DNA of 64,000 bases from Allobosea psychrotolerans (GTDB lineage Bacteria; Pseudomonadota; Alphaproteobacteria; Rhizobiales; Beijerinckiaceae), in the NCBI RefSeq assembly GCF_002917105.1, contig NZ_PQFZ01000001.1, forward strand, positions 124,001 through 188,000, given 5' to 3'. The notes beneath the pieces are model-generated. The model searched no databases and was not told the origin of the DNA. It worked only from the letters and a program-made list of their open reading frames with translations. The position numbers and the translations under genes were made by a program. Below are positions 25,655-33,261 of the stretch, in pieces; positions within the stretch are counted from its first letter, which is position 1, and every line of letters starts with the position of its first letter.

Positions 25655-25892
25655 GTTGTGTCCAACTCCTGATTACGCTTGGTCGCGCGCCGACCCCTCG
25701 ACACGCAACCGGAACTCCATCCGCGAGACAAAAAGCACAATGGGGCAAGGAGGTTGACCGTTCCTTACCGAAATCGGTTGCTTTGCGCGCATGTTGAGAC
25801 CGCGTCGCGGCCTCTGCCGCTCCTGACAGGCTTCAGCTAAGGCTTCCGCGACAGAGTGGGGCACTGTTCCCGCCATCGACGGAAACGCCTTC

Positions 25893-27113
25893 TTGCCCGC
25901 CCCTTTCCTGTCTGCCCCCTCGCGCCTGTCCAAGCATACACCGCTGCTCTGCGGCCTGGCGCTGACCCGCATCATCGGCTGGGGGTCGACCTATTACGCA
26001 CCGTCCGTGCTGGCGGGCTATCTCGATCGCGAAATGGGGCTCGGGCCCGAACTCGTCTTCAGCGGCATCACCATCCTGTTGCTCACCGGGGCGTTCGCGG
26101 CGCCGGCCCTGGGCAAGCATCTCGACGTGCATGGCACGCGCCGCTCGATGTGCGTCGGCGCGGTGATCTGCGGGCTCGGCCTGGCGACGCTGGCCCTGGC
26201 GCAGGGGCCGGTCAGCTATCTCGCGAGCTGGTTCGTCATCGGCATCGGCCATGCGATGACGCTGGCCAATGTCGGCAACGTCACCGTGGCCCAGGTCATG
26301 GGCGAGCGCACGCGCCGGGCGCTCGGGCTGATGATGCTGGTGACCGGGTTCTCCTCGAGCGTGTTCTGGCCGCTCGCCGCCTTCCTGTCGCAGGCCTATG
26401 GCTGGCGCGTCGCCTGGCTGATCTTCGCGGCCATGCAGATCGTCATCGTGCTGCCGATCCATTTCGCCATCCCGGCCTATCATCGCTCGCCGGCCGTGGA
26501 GGCGGTGGCTGAACCGGCGAAGACGGTCGATGCGGGCAGCGCTCCCCATGCGCAGCGCCGCGGCATCTTCTGGTTGCTCGCCCTGATCTTTTCCGCCAGC
26601 GGGCTCGTCTCCTGGGGCTTGCCCCTGAATCTCATCGCCCTGTTGCAAAGCTCGGGGCTGAGCCAGGCGAGCGCGGTCGGCATCGCCTCCCTGGGTGGTC
26701 CGGCGACGCTTTTGGCGCGCCTGGTCGATGCGGTCGCGGGCGAGCGTTTCCCGGTCGAGCGCGTGGCGTTGGGCGGGCTCGCGCTGGGGCCGCTCGCCTG
26801 CCTGATCATGGTGTTCGCGCCGGGCTCAGCGATGACCGCCATTACCTTCGTCGTCTGCTTCAGCGCCGCGATGGGAGTGATCTCGGTCGCGCGGGCCACG
26901 CTGCCGCTGGCGCTCTTCGGCCGCCAGGGGTTCGGCGCGATGCTGGGCAAGCTCGCGGTGCCGCAGAACATCGCCTTCGCCGTGGCGCCCCTGCTGTTTG
27001 CGGTGATGATCGAGAGCATGGGCAACCGCGCCACGCTGGTCGCCTCGGCGGCGATCCAGCTCGTCGGCTTCCTGGCGATGCTGCGGCTGGTGCGCCTTAT
27101 GCGACGTGCCTAG
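25893..27113 (+). CDS. MFS transporter
   Basis: 406 aa from TTG 25893 (start uncertain). Twelve predicted helices begin with HTPLLCGLALTRIIGWGSTYYAPSVLAG. This N-terminus resembles the OFA/MCT-like MFS branch. The loop between helices 2 and 3 has KHLDVHGTRRSM. No substrate motif is recognised. It is on the plus strand between the minus-strand fliJ and DUF1304/fliI genes, so it interrupts an ancestral fliI-fliJ pair. Confidence 0.82.
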   Translation: MPAPFLSAPSRLSKHTPLLCGLALTRIIGWGSTYYAPSVLAGYLDREMGLGPELVFSGITILLLTGAFAAPALGKHLDVHGTRRSMCVGAVICGLGLATLALAQGPVSYLASWFVIGIGHAMTLANVGNVTVAQVMGERTRRALGLMMLVTGFSSSVFWPLAAFLSQAYGWRVAWLIFAAMQIVIVLPIHFAIPAYHRSPAVEAVAEPAKTVDAGSAPHAQRRGIFWLLALIFSASGLVSWGLPLNLIALLQSSGLSQASAVGIASLGGPATLLARLVDAVAGERFPVERVALGGLALGPLACLIMVFAPGSAMTAITFVVCFSAAMGVISVARATLPLALFGRQGFGAMLGKLAVPQNIAFAVAPLLFAVMIESMGNRATLVASAAIQLVGFLAMLRLVRLMRRA

Positions 27114-27133
27114 CTAGACGTTCCGGGCACGCT

Positions 27134-27487
27134 TCAGATCCTGATCAGCAGCGCCAGCAGGGCCAGGGCGGCGGGGGCGGCCTGAATGTAGAGGATCTTG
27201 CGGCTCGCCGTGGCCGCCCCATAGACGCCCGCGACGATGACGCAGGTGAGGAAGAAGGTTTTGAGCGCGAAACCCGCCTCGCCGAGCCACAGGCCCCAGA
27301 CCAGTCCCGCGACCAGGAAACCATTGTAGAGGCCCTGATTGGCGGCGAGCGTCTTGCTTTGACTCGAGAACTCCGCCGTGGTGCCGAATGCCTTGCGGCC
27401 GCGCGGGGTGTCCCACCACAGCATTTCCAGCAAGACGATATAGGCGTGAATCAGCGCGACGACGCAGATCAGGATGGTCGCTGTCAT
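27134..27487 (-). CDS. DUF1304 membrane protein
   Basis: 117 aa. ATG 27487 is favoured by GGAG nine bases upstream; ATG 27505 is in frame. Four membrane helices and the family motifs ALIHAYIVLLEMLWW, FGTTAEFSSQSKTLAANQGLYNGFLVAGL and KILYIQAAPAALALL. The function of DUF1304 proteins is not known. It converges on the MFS gene with 20 bp between. Confidence 0.85.
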   Translation of the reverse strand: MTATILICVVALIHAYIVLLEMLWWDTPRGRKAFGTTAEFSSQSKTLAANQGLYNGFLVAGLVWGLWLGEAGFALKTFFLTCVIVAGVYGAATASRKILYIQAAPAALALLALLIRI

Positions 27488-27640
27488 CGGGCTTGCTCCA
27501 GTCATGCTAGGTTCGGCGGCAGGCGGCAATGAACGTCCATTCGCGCAGATTCAGCAAGCGGCCAGCCAGGTCCTCCCCAGACTCCATAGCGACCTCGAAA
27601 GCTGCGCGCGCTCGTCGCAGGCACGGCCGTCGCCCGCGCC

Positions 27641-28981
27641 TCAACCGTTCATGATCGCCGACAGCATGGCGTAGCATTCGGGCAGGGAGGTCGCTTCGTC
27701 CTTGGCCTGCTTGAGGAAGCCTTCCAGCGTCGGGTTGAGGCGGATCGCCTCGTCGACTTCGGCCGATGCGCCCTGGCGGTAGGCGCCGAGCCGAATCAGC
27801 TCCTCCATGTCGGCATAGGTCGCGAGAGTCGCGCGCGCTTTCTGCACCACCGGATAGAAAGCCGGGTCGCAGGAGCGCGGCATGGTGCGCGAGACCGATT
27901 TCAGGATGTTGATCGCCGGATAGCGCCCGCGCTCGGCGATCGAGCGCTCCATCACGATATGGCCGTCGAGGATGCCGCGCACCGCATCCGCCACCGGCTC
28001 GTCATGGTCGCCGCCATCGACGAGCACTGTGAACAGGCCGGTGATGGCGCCGTCCCCGATGCCCGGCCCGGCACGCTCGAGCAGGCGTGGCAGTTCGGCG
28101 AAGACGGTTGGCGTATAACCCTTGGTCGTGGGCGGTTCTCCCGCAGCGAGGCCGATCTCGCGCATCGCCATGGCGAAGCGCGTGACCGAATCCATCAGGC
28201 ACATCACCTGCTTGCCCTGATCGCGGAAATACTCGGCGAGCGTCAGCGTGGTCATGGCCGCCTGCTTGCGCATCAAGGCGGGCTCGTCCGAGGTCGCGAC
28301 GACCACGACAGAGCGCGCGAGACCGGTGGGGCCGAGATCGTCCTGCAGGAATTCCTGCACTTCGCGGCCGCGTTCGCCGACGAGCCCGATGATGTTGACG
28401 TCGGCCTTGGCGTAGCGCGCCAGCATCGAGAGCAGCACCGACTTGCCGACGCCCGAGCCGGCGAAGATGCCCATGCGCTGGCCGAGACAGCAGGTCAGGA
28501 AGGCGTTGAGCGCCCGCACGCCGAGATCGAGCGGCTTGCCGACGCGGCGCCTGGAGTGAGCTGGCGGTGGATCGTTGCGGAAGGTGCAGAGCTTTTCGCC
28601 CTCGGGCAAAGGCGGGCCGCCATCGACAGGGCGGCCAAGCGCATCGACGACGCGACCGAGCCAGGCGGAGGTTGGTTTGATGCCGGGCTGCGCCTTGTCG
28701 ACATAGGCGGGACAGCCGCGGCGCACGCCGTCGAGCCCGCCATAGGGCATCACCAGCGCCTTCTCTCCGGAGAATCCGATGACCTCGCAGGGCACGCGGA
28801 TACCCGGCGCGATCTCGATCTGGACGCGGCCGCCCAGGCTCATCGCGCCGATCGGTCCCGAAATCTCGACGAGCAATCCCCGGACCGCGGTGACACGGCC
28901 GTAAACCGTGACGCTGTCGAGGCCGCCAATGACGGCAGCGAGGTTGGAAAGCCGGTCTGGGCCGCGCGAGGCGCTGTTCAT
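27641..28981 (-). CDS. fliI: flagellum-specific ATPase FliI
   Basis: 446 aa from ATG 28981, preceded by GGAAG. Walker A is [20 protein letters not shown], followed by [16 protein letters not shown], Walker [21 protein letters not shown] and [20 protein letters not shown], all of the type III export ATPase family. It hydrolyses ATP to help load export substrates with FliH and FliJ. It is transcribed divergently from ctrA, an arrangement seen in other Hyphomicrobiales. Confidence 0.96.
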   Translation of the reverse strand: MNSASRGPDRLSNLAAVIGGLDSVTVYGRVTAVRGLLVEISGPIGAMSLGGRVQIEIAPGIRVPCEVIGFSGEKALVMPYGGLDGVRRGCPAYVDKAQPGIKPTSAWLGRVVDALGRPVDGGPPLPEGEKLCTFRNDPPPAHSRRRVGKPLDLGVRALNAFLTCCLGQRMGIFAGSGVGKSVLLSMLARYAKADVNIIGLVGERGREVQEFLQDDLGPTGLARSVVVVATSDEPALMRKQAAMTTLTLAEYFRDQGKQVMCLMDSVTRFAMAMREIGLAAGEPPTTKGYTPTVFAELPRLLERAGPGIGDGAITGLFTVLVDGGDHDEPVADAVRGILDGHIVMERSIAERGRYPAINILKSVSRTMPRSCDPAFYPVVQKARATLATYADMEELIRLGAYRQGASAEVDEAIRLNPTLEGFLKQAKDEATSLPECYAMLSAIMNG

Positions 28982-29323
28982 AACTGCTTCCGTCAACCTT
29001 TCATTTACCTGTGTGATTAACACTGTGTTTCGAGGCTGCGTCGTTTCGCAGGGCCTTTCAGCCCTGTTCCACGACGCTGGTCTCCGCGAAAGGCGATTTC
29101 GCGGGTGAAGGCTTCACGATCCGTGTCAAATTCGACTCACCTCGACAAGGATCGTTCACTTTCTCCCAAGAAGCGCTTGCGCTCGGGAATCACGGTTTGT
29201 TAACCATTTCTCCGTAGCGTGTCGCGTGGCGTTTCATCGGGCAAGCACGTCATCGTCCTGAGCCGCGGGGGCCCGGATGAGAAGAACGATCAGCTTGCCT
29301 GCGGGCGGAATTGGGGACGTGAC
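28982..29323. promoter_or_regulatory. fliI-ctrA divergent regulatory region
   Basis: 342 bp with no gene. It contains two GANTC sites (29134-29138 GACTC; 29187-29191 GAATC), a CtrA half-site TTAACCAT at 29200-29207 and TGTCGCG at 29220-29226, the motif reported for SciP binding in Caulobacter. The arrangement suggests methylation-, CtrA- and SciP-sensitive transcription of ctrA. Confidence 0.5.
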
Positions 29324-30025
29324 ATGCGGGTTCTGCTGATCGAGGACGATAGCGCAACCGCTCAAAGCATCGAGTTGATGCTCAAATCGGAGAGCTTCAA
29401 CGTCTACACCACCGATCTCGGTGAGGAAGGCGTCGATCTCGGCAAACTCTACGACTACGACATCATCCTGCTCGACCTGAACCTGCCCGACATGTCGGGA
29501 TACGAGGTTCTGCGCTCTTTGCGTGTCGCCAAGGTGAAGACGCCCATCCTGATTCTGTCCGGCCTCGCCGGCATCGAGGACAAGGTGAAGGGTCTCGGCT
29601 TCGGCGCCGACGACTATCTGACCAAGCCCTTCCACAAGGATGAGCTCGTCGCCCGGATCCACGCCATCGTGCGGCGCTCGAAGGGCCATGCCCAGTCGGT
29701 CATCACGACGGGCGACCTCGTGGTCAATCTCGACACCAAGACCGTGGAAGTCGACGCCGCGCGCGTCCACCTCACCGGCAAGGAATACCAGATGCTGGAG
29801 CTGCTCTCGCTCCGCAAGGGCACGACGCTGACCAAGGAGATGTTCCTGAACCATCTCTATGGCGGCATGGACGAGCCCGAACTCAAGATCATCGACGTGT
29901 TTATCTGCAAGCTGCGCAAGAAGCTCGCCAATGCGTCGGACGGCAAGAACTACATCGAGACCGTCTGGGGCCGCGGCTATGTGCTGCGCGAGCCGATGGA
30001 CGTCGAGGAGCGTATCCCGGCCTGA
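29324..30025 (+). CDS. ctrA: cell-cycle response regulator CtrA
   Basis: 233 aa from ATG 29324. The receiver has acidic pocket EDD (7-9), phospho-acceptor Asp51 ([12 protein letters not shown]) and Lys in TKPFHKDEL. The OmpR-type winged helix contains [20 protein letters not shown] and [20 protein letters not shown], which is nearly diagnostic of CtrA. CtrA, phosphorylated through CckA-ChpT, controls replication, division and flagellar genes. The C-terminus ends in Ile-Pro-Ala rather than the Ala-Ala seen in Caulobacter CtrA. A terminator follows. Confidence 0.96.
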   Translation: MRVLLIEDDSATAQSIELMLKSESFNVYTTDLGEEGVDLGKLYDYDIILLDLNLPDMSGYEVLRSLRVAKVKTPILILSGLAGIEDKVKGLGFGADDYLTKPFHKDELVARIHAIVRRSKGHAQSVITTGDLVVNLDTKTVEVDAARVHLTGKEYQMLELLSLRKGTTLTKEMFLNHLYGGMDEPELKIIDVFICKLRKKLANASDGKNYIETVWGRGYVLREPMDVEERIPA

Positions 30026-30122
30026 AATGCGCTAGCCCGTTCCGCTCGTCATTGGGCGGTCATGAACGGATGTCAGAACGCCCTTGGCCTGATCGTCGGA
30101 TGTACACGACAGGTCGACGGGG

Positions 30123-30150
30123 ACCCCGCCGAGAGGCGGGGTTTTTGTTT
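30123..30150 (+). terminator. rho-independent terminator after ctrA
   Basis: ACCCCGCC-GAGA-GGCGGGGT forms an 8-bp stem with a tetraloop, directly followed by TTTTGTTT. Confidence 0.88.
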
Positions 30151-30191
30151 GGGCGAACCCCGGTTTTCGTCGGGAACTGCGCGGCGATTCT

Positions 30192-30252
30192 AAAAGCTCA
30201 GAGCATTGCTCGGGCGAAGAAACCGGTTCCCACTTTTTCGCATCCGGCTTTT
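30192..30252 (+). repeat. interspersed repeat, family 2
   Basis: Core GCGAAGAAACCGGTTCCC at 30214 onward with flanking AAAAGC/GGCTTTT arms, as in the element at 24265-24316. It lies between the ctrA terminator and the cheR stop. Confidence 0.65.
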
Positions 30253-30272
30253 GCGCACCGACGAGAGTAGTC

Positions 30273-31163
30273 TCAACCGCGGACGCTGCTCAGCGTTGGC
30301 GTCCTCGTCCGGTCGAAGGGCAGGCCGAGGCCGGCGCTTTGCGCATTGCTCGAGCGGCTTTCGCGATAAAGACCGCGATGGCTCTTGTCGGGCACGATGG
30401 TCGTGGTGATGCCGATGACGGTTTCGGCGGCGCCGAGCACGAAGACGCCGTCCGCCGTCAGGCGCTGGGCAAGCGCCGCCATCACCTTGGCCTTGGTTGG
30501 TACGTCGAAATAGATCAGCACGTTGCGGCAGAAGATGATGTCGAATTGCCCGAAATGGCTGTTCGGCAGCAGCAGATTATGGGGTTTCAATTCGACCATG
30601 GCGCGGATGCGCTCGGACACCTGCCATTTGTCGCCATCCTGCCGGAAATGCCGCAGCAGCATCTGGATCGGCAGGCCGCGTTGCACTTCGAACTGGCTAT
30701 AGATGCCGGCCCGCGCCTTCTCCAGCACCTCCGAAGAGATGTCCGTGCCGAGAATCTCGACCTTCCAGCCAACGAGCCGTGCGGCCATCTCGTCGAGGAT
30801 CATGGCAAGCGAATAGGCCTCCTGGCCGGTGGAGACCGCCGCGCACCAGATGCGCAGCGTCCGGCTGGCCGCGTTGGCGGTGAGCTTTTCCGGCAGGATC
30901 ACGTCACGGAACAGGTCGAATGGCGTCCGGTCTCGAAAGAACAGGGTTTCGTTGGTCGTCATCGCCTCGATGACGGCGTTCTCGAGCAAGAGATCGGTGC
31001 CCGGGCGCAGCGCCTGCACGAGCGTGCTCAAGCCGTCGATGCCGCGGCGACGACAGAGCATGCCGAGGCGGCTCTCGGCGAGATAGCGCTTGTCCTGACT
31101 CAATGAGAGACCGGAGCGCTGATGCAGCAGGGCGCGCAGGAAATCGAAATCCGCCTCGGTCAT
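30273..31163 (-). CDS. cheR: chemotaxis protein methyltransferase CheR
   Basis: 296 aa. N-terminal CheR domain (LLHQRSGLSLSQDKRYLAES, AMTTNETLFFRD), then the SAM-binding part with RIWCAAVSTGQEAYSLAMI, EILGTDISSEVLEKARAGIY and DIIFCRNVLIYFD. CheR methylates glutamates of chemoreceptors. It overlaps cheB by four bases (ATGA) and is the last gene of the chemotaxis operon. Confidence 0.95.
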   Translation of the reverse strand: MTEADFDFLRALLHQRSGLSLSQDKRYLAESRLGMLCRRRGIDGLSTLVQALRPGTDLLLENAVIEAMTTNETLFFRDRTPFDLFRDVILPEKLTANAASRTLRIWCAAVSTGQEAYSLAMILDEMAARLVGWKVEILGTDISSEVLEKARAGIYSQFEVQRGLPIQMLLRHFRQDGDKWQVSERIRAMVELKPHNLLLPNSHFGQFDIIFCRNVLIYFDVPTKAKVMAALAQRLTADGVFVLGAAETVIGITTTIVPDKSHRGLYRESRSSNAQSAGLGLPFDRTRTPTLSSVRG

Positions 31164-32272
31164 GAGGGTCTGCCCCCACGCACCAGGTCGCGGATCGCGT
31201 TGCCGATGCCGTCGAGCGGGATCACGGCACTGGCATGCCGCGCCCGCACCACGGAGCCCGGCATGCCCCAGATCGTGCTCGACAATTCGTCCTGGGCGAT
31301 GACGGCAGCGCCGGCCCGTCGCAATGCGCCGGCTCCCTCCGTTCCGTCGCTGCCCATGCCGGTAAGGATGAGGCCGAGCGCCGCGGAACCGAGATGGCGG
31401 GCGCCCTCGGTGAAGAGAACGTCCACGGCGGGCCGGCAGAAGCGTACCGGCGGCGCATCGCTGATACTGGCGACGAGATGGCCGAGCTTGCGGTCGATGC
31501 CGAGATGCCGGCCTCCGGGCGCGACGTAGATCGTTCCGCGCGAGAGGCGCTCGCCGTCATAGGGTTCGCGCGCCGGCATGCCGATCTGCGCGCTGACCTG
31601 CTCGGCGAAGGAGGCAGTGAAGAGCGGCGGCATATGCTGGACGACCAGGGTCGTCAGGTCATTCAACGCATCGCCGATATCGGAGAGGACCTTGGCGACG
31701 GCGCGGGGGCCTCCGGTGGAGGCGCCGATCATCAGATAGCGCGGCATCACCGAGACGAGATTGCGCAGGTTCACCGGCCCGACTGGGGCGAAATCGAGGT
31801 CGATCTCCGGCGGCAGCGCTCCCGCGCGGGCCGAGGACTGGGCGATGTTGCCGAGCTTGAGCAGGAATTCGCTGCGGAAGTCGAGCGACAGCGTCATGCC
31901 GCTACGGCTGTCCGGCTTGGAGAGCACATCCATCGCGCCCTTGGTCATGCATTCCAGCGCGATGCGGGCGTTGCGCTCGGTCAGCGTGGTGGCTAGCAAT
32001 ACGCCGGTATGGGGGCTTTCCCTGAGGATCTGGGGCAGGGCTTCGGCTCCGCCGAGGCCGGGCATGTCGAGGTCGAGCACCATCACGTCCGGGTGGAAGC
32101 GCCCGGCATGGGCCACCGCCGTTTCGCCGTCGCCAGCGACGGCGACGACATGGAACTGCCCGCTCTCGCCGAGCCAGCGCGCGAAGAGGCCGCGCACGAC
32201 GACGGAATCATCGGCGATCACGACCGTCTTGGGTCGCTGCGCCGCTGCTCTCGCTGGTGAGAGGCTCGTCAT
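31160..32272 (-). CDS. cheB: chemotaxis methylesterase/glutamine deamidase CheB
   Basis: 370 aa from ATG 32272. The receiver domain has Asp67 (VMVLDLDMPGLGG) in an Ala-Asp-Asp context (VVIADDS). The C-terminal methylesterase has GASTGGP (nucleophile Ser), VVQHMP (His) and LTGMGSDGTEGAGAL (Asp). The receptor-demethylating activity is activated by phosphorylation from CheA. It is in an operon with cheR downstream and cheY 76 bp upstream. Confidence 0.95.
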   Translation of the reverse strand: MTSLSPARAAAQRPKTVVIADDSVVVRGLFARWLGESGQFHVVAVAGDGETAVAHAGRFHPDVMVLDLDMPGLGGAEALPQILRESPHTGVLLATTLTERNARIALECMTKGAMDVLSKPDSRSGMTLSLDFRSEFLLKLGNIAQSSARAGALPPEIDLDFAPVGPVNLRNLVSVMPRYLMIGASTGGPRAVAKVLSDIGDALNDLTTLVVQHMPPLFTASFAEQVSAQIGMPAREPYDGERLSRGTIYVAPGGRHLGIDRKLGHLVASISDAPPVRFCRPAVDVLFTEGARHLGSAALGLILTGMGSDGTEGAGALRRAGAAVIAQDELSSTIWGMPGSVVRARHASAVIPLDGIGNAIRDLVRGGRPS

Positions 32273-32348
32273 GTGTCGCGCCTCCGGCGGACTTGTCACA
32301 GGTCGTAGAGGCACCAGGCAGCGGCGAGGGAACGCGCCGCGCTATGAC

Positions 32349-32714
32349 TCACAACAGGCCAACTTGATGGAATTTTGAGGCGACGATTTCCTTGTCGAAG
32401 GGCTTCATGATGTATTCGTCGGCGCCGGCATGCATGGCCCGTGCGATATGGGCGATGTCGTTCTCGGTCGTGCAGAACACGACCTTGGGCCGTTTGCCCC
32501 CCGGCATCTGCCGCAAGGTGCGCAGAAAATCATAGCCGTCCATGATCGGCATGTTCCAGTCGAGCAGGACGGCGTCCGGCATCTCGCCCTTGCAGGCGTC
32601 GATCGCGCGCGCGCCATCCTCCGCCTCGGCGATGCGGAACTGCAGGCCTTCCAGAATACGGCGGGCGACTTTGCGGATCACGGCGGAGTCGTCGACGACA
32701 AGACAATATTTCAT
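32349..32714 (-). CDS. CheY-type response regulator
   Basis: 121 aa, a single receiver domain: acidic pocket VVDDS (7-10), phospho-Asp52 (LLDWNMPIMDGYDFL), Thr in VVFCTTEND and Lys in YIMKPFDKE. Placed between cheW and cheB, it is a chemotaxis CheY. In alphaproteobacteria several CheYs coexist, and whether this one binds the motor or acts as a phosphate sink cannot be read from sequence. Confidence 0.9.
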   Translation of the reverse strand: MKYCLVVDDSAVIRKVARRILEGLQFRIAEAEDGARAIDACKGEMPDAVLLDWNMPIMDGYDFLRTLRQMPGGKRPKVVFCTTENDIAHIARAMHAGADEYIMKPFDKEIVASKFHQVGLL

Positions 32715-32745
32715 GGTTTTTCTCCAGAAATCGTAGGGCGGCGCC

Positions 32746-33261
32746 TCAGGCGGCCACCGGCAAATCAAGTTTCAGGACGGCATCGACATCGAGGACGACG
32801 AGCAGACGCTCGTCGAGACGATGCACGCCGGCCGCAAGCGCGGCCCAACTGGCATCGAGATGCACGGGAACGGGTTCGAAGGTCGACTGGTCGAGGCGCA
32901 TCACCTCTCCGACCGCATCGACGATGAGCGCATAGGCCTCGCCGCCGAGGTCGATGCCGACCGCGACGAGTTCGCAGGCTTCGTCACTGTGCGTGGTGGC
33001 TGCGACCGGGTGGCCGAGACGCCGGCGCAGGCAAATGGCGGTCACGACACGCCCGCGCAGGTTCAGCAGGCCGACGATCTCGGAGGGCGCGCGCGGGACG
33101 GTCGTGATGTGGTTGGCGATGAAGACATCGTGGACGCGGCCGATCGGCAGCCCGAGCAGCTGCTCGCCGACCGTGACGGTGACATAGTCGAGTGATTCGC
33201 CGAAAGCTGCAGCCGCCGAGGCGGCGCCGGGTGCGGGCGCATTGGCTTCATGCTTGCTCAT
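32746..33261 (-). CDS. cheW: chemotaxis coupling protein CheW
   Basis: 171 aa: an Ala-rich ~25-residue leader, then the CheW fold (YVTVTVGEQLLGLPIGRVHD, RAPSEIVGLLNLRGRVVTAI, ALIVDAVGEVMRL, LLVVLDVDAVLKL). It links chemoreceptors to CheA. The start overlaps the cheA stop (ATGA), showing translational coupling. Confidence 0.93.
   Translation of the reverse strand: MSKHEANAPAPGAASAAAAFGESLDYVTVTVGEQLLGLPIGRVHDVFIANHITTVPRAPSEIVGLLNLRGRVVTAICLRRRLGHPVAATTHSDEACELVAVGIDLGGEAYALIVDAVGEVMRLDQSTFEPVPVHLDASWAALAAGVHRLDERLLVVLDVDAVLKLDLPVAA

Noticed and set aside
28996..29020. CtrA box facing fliI (TTAC/TTAA pair)
   Set aside because: The half-sites are eight rather than seven bases apart and only one is complete.
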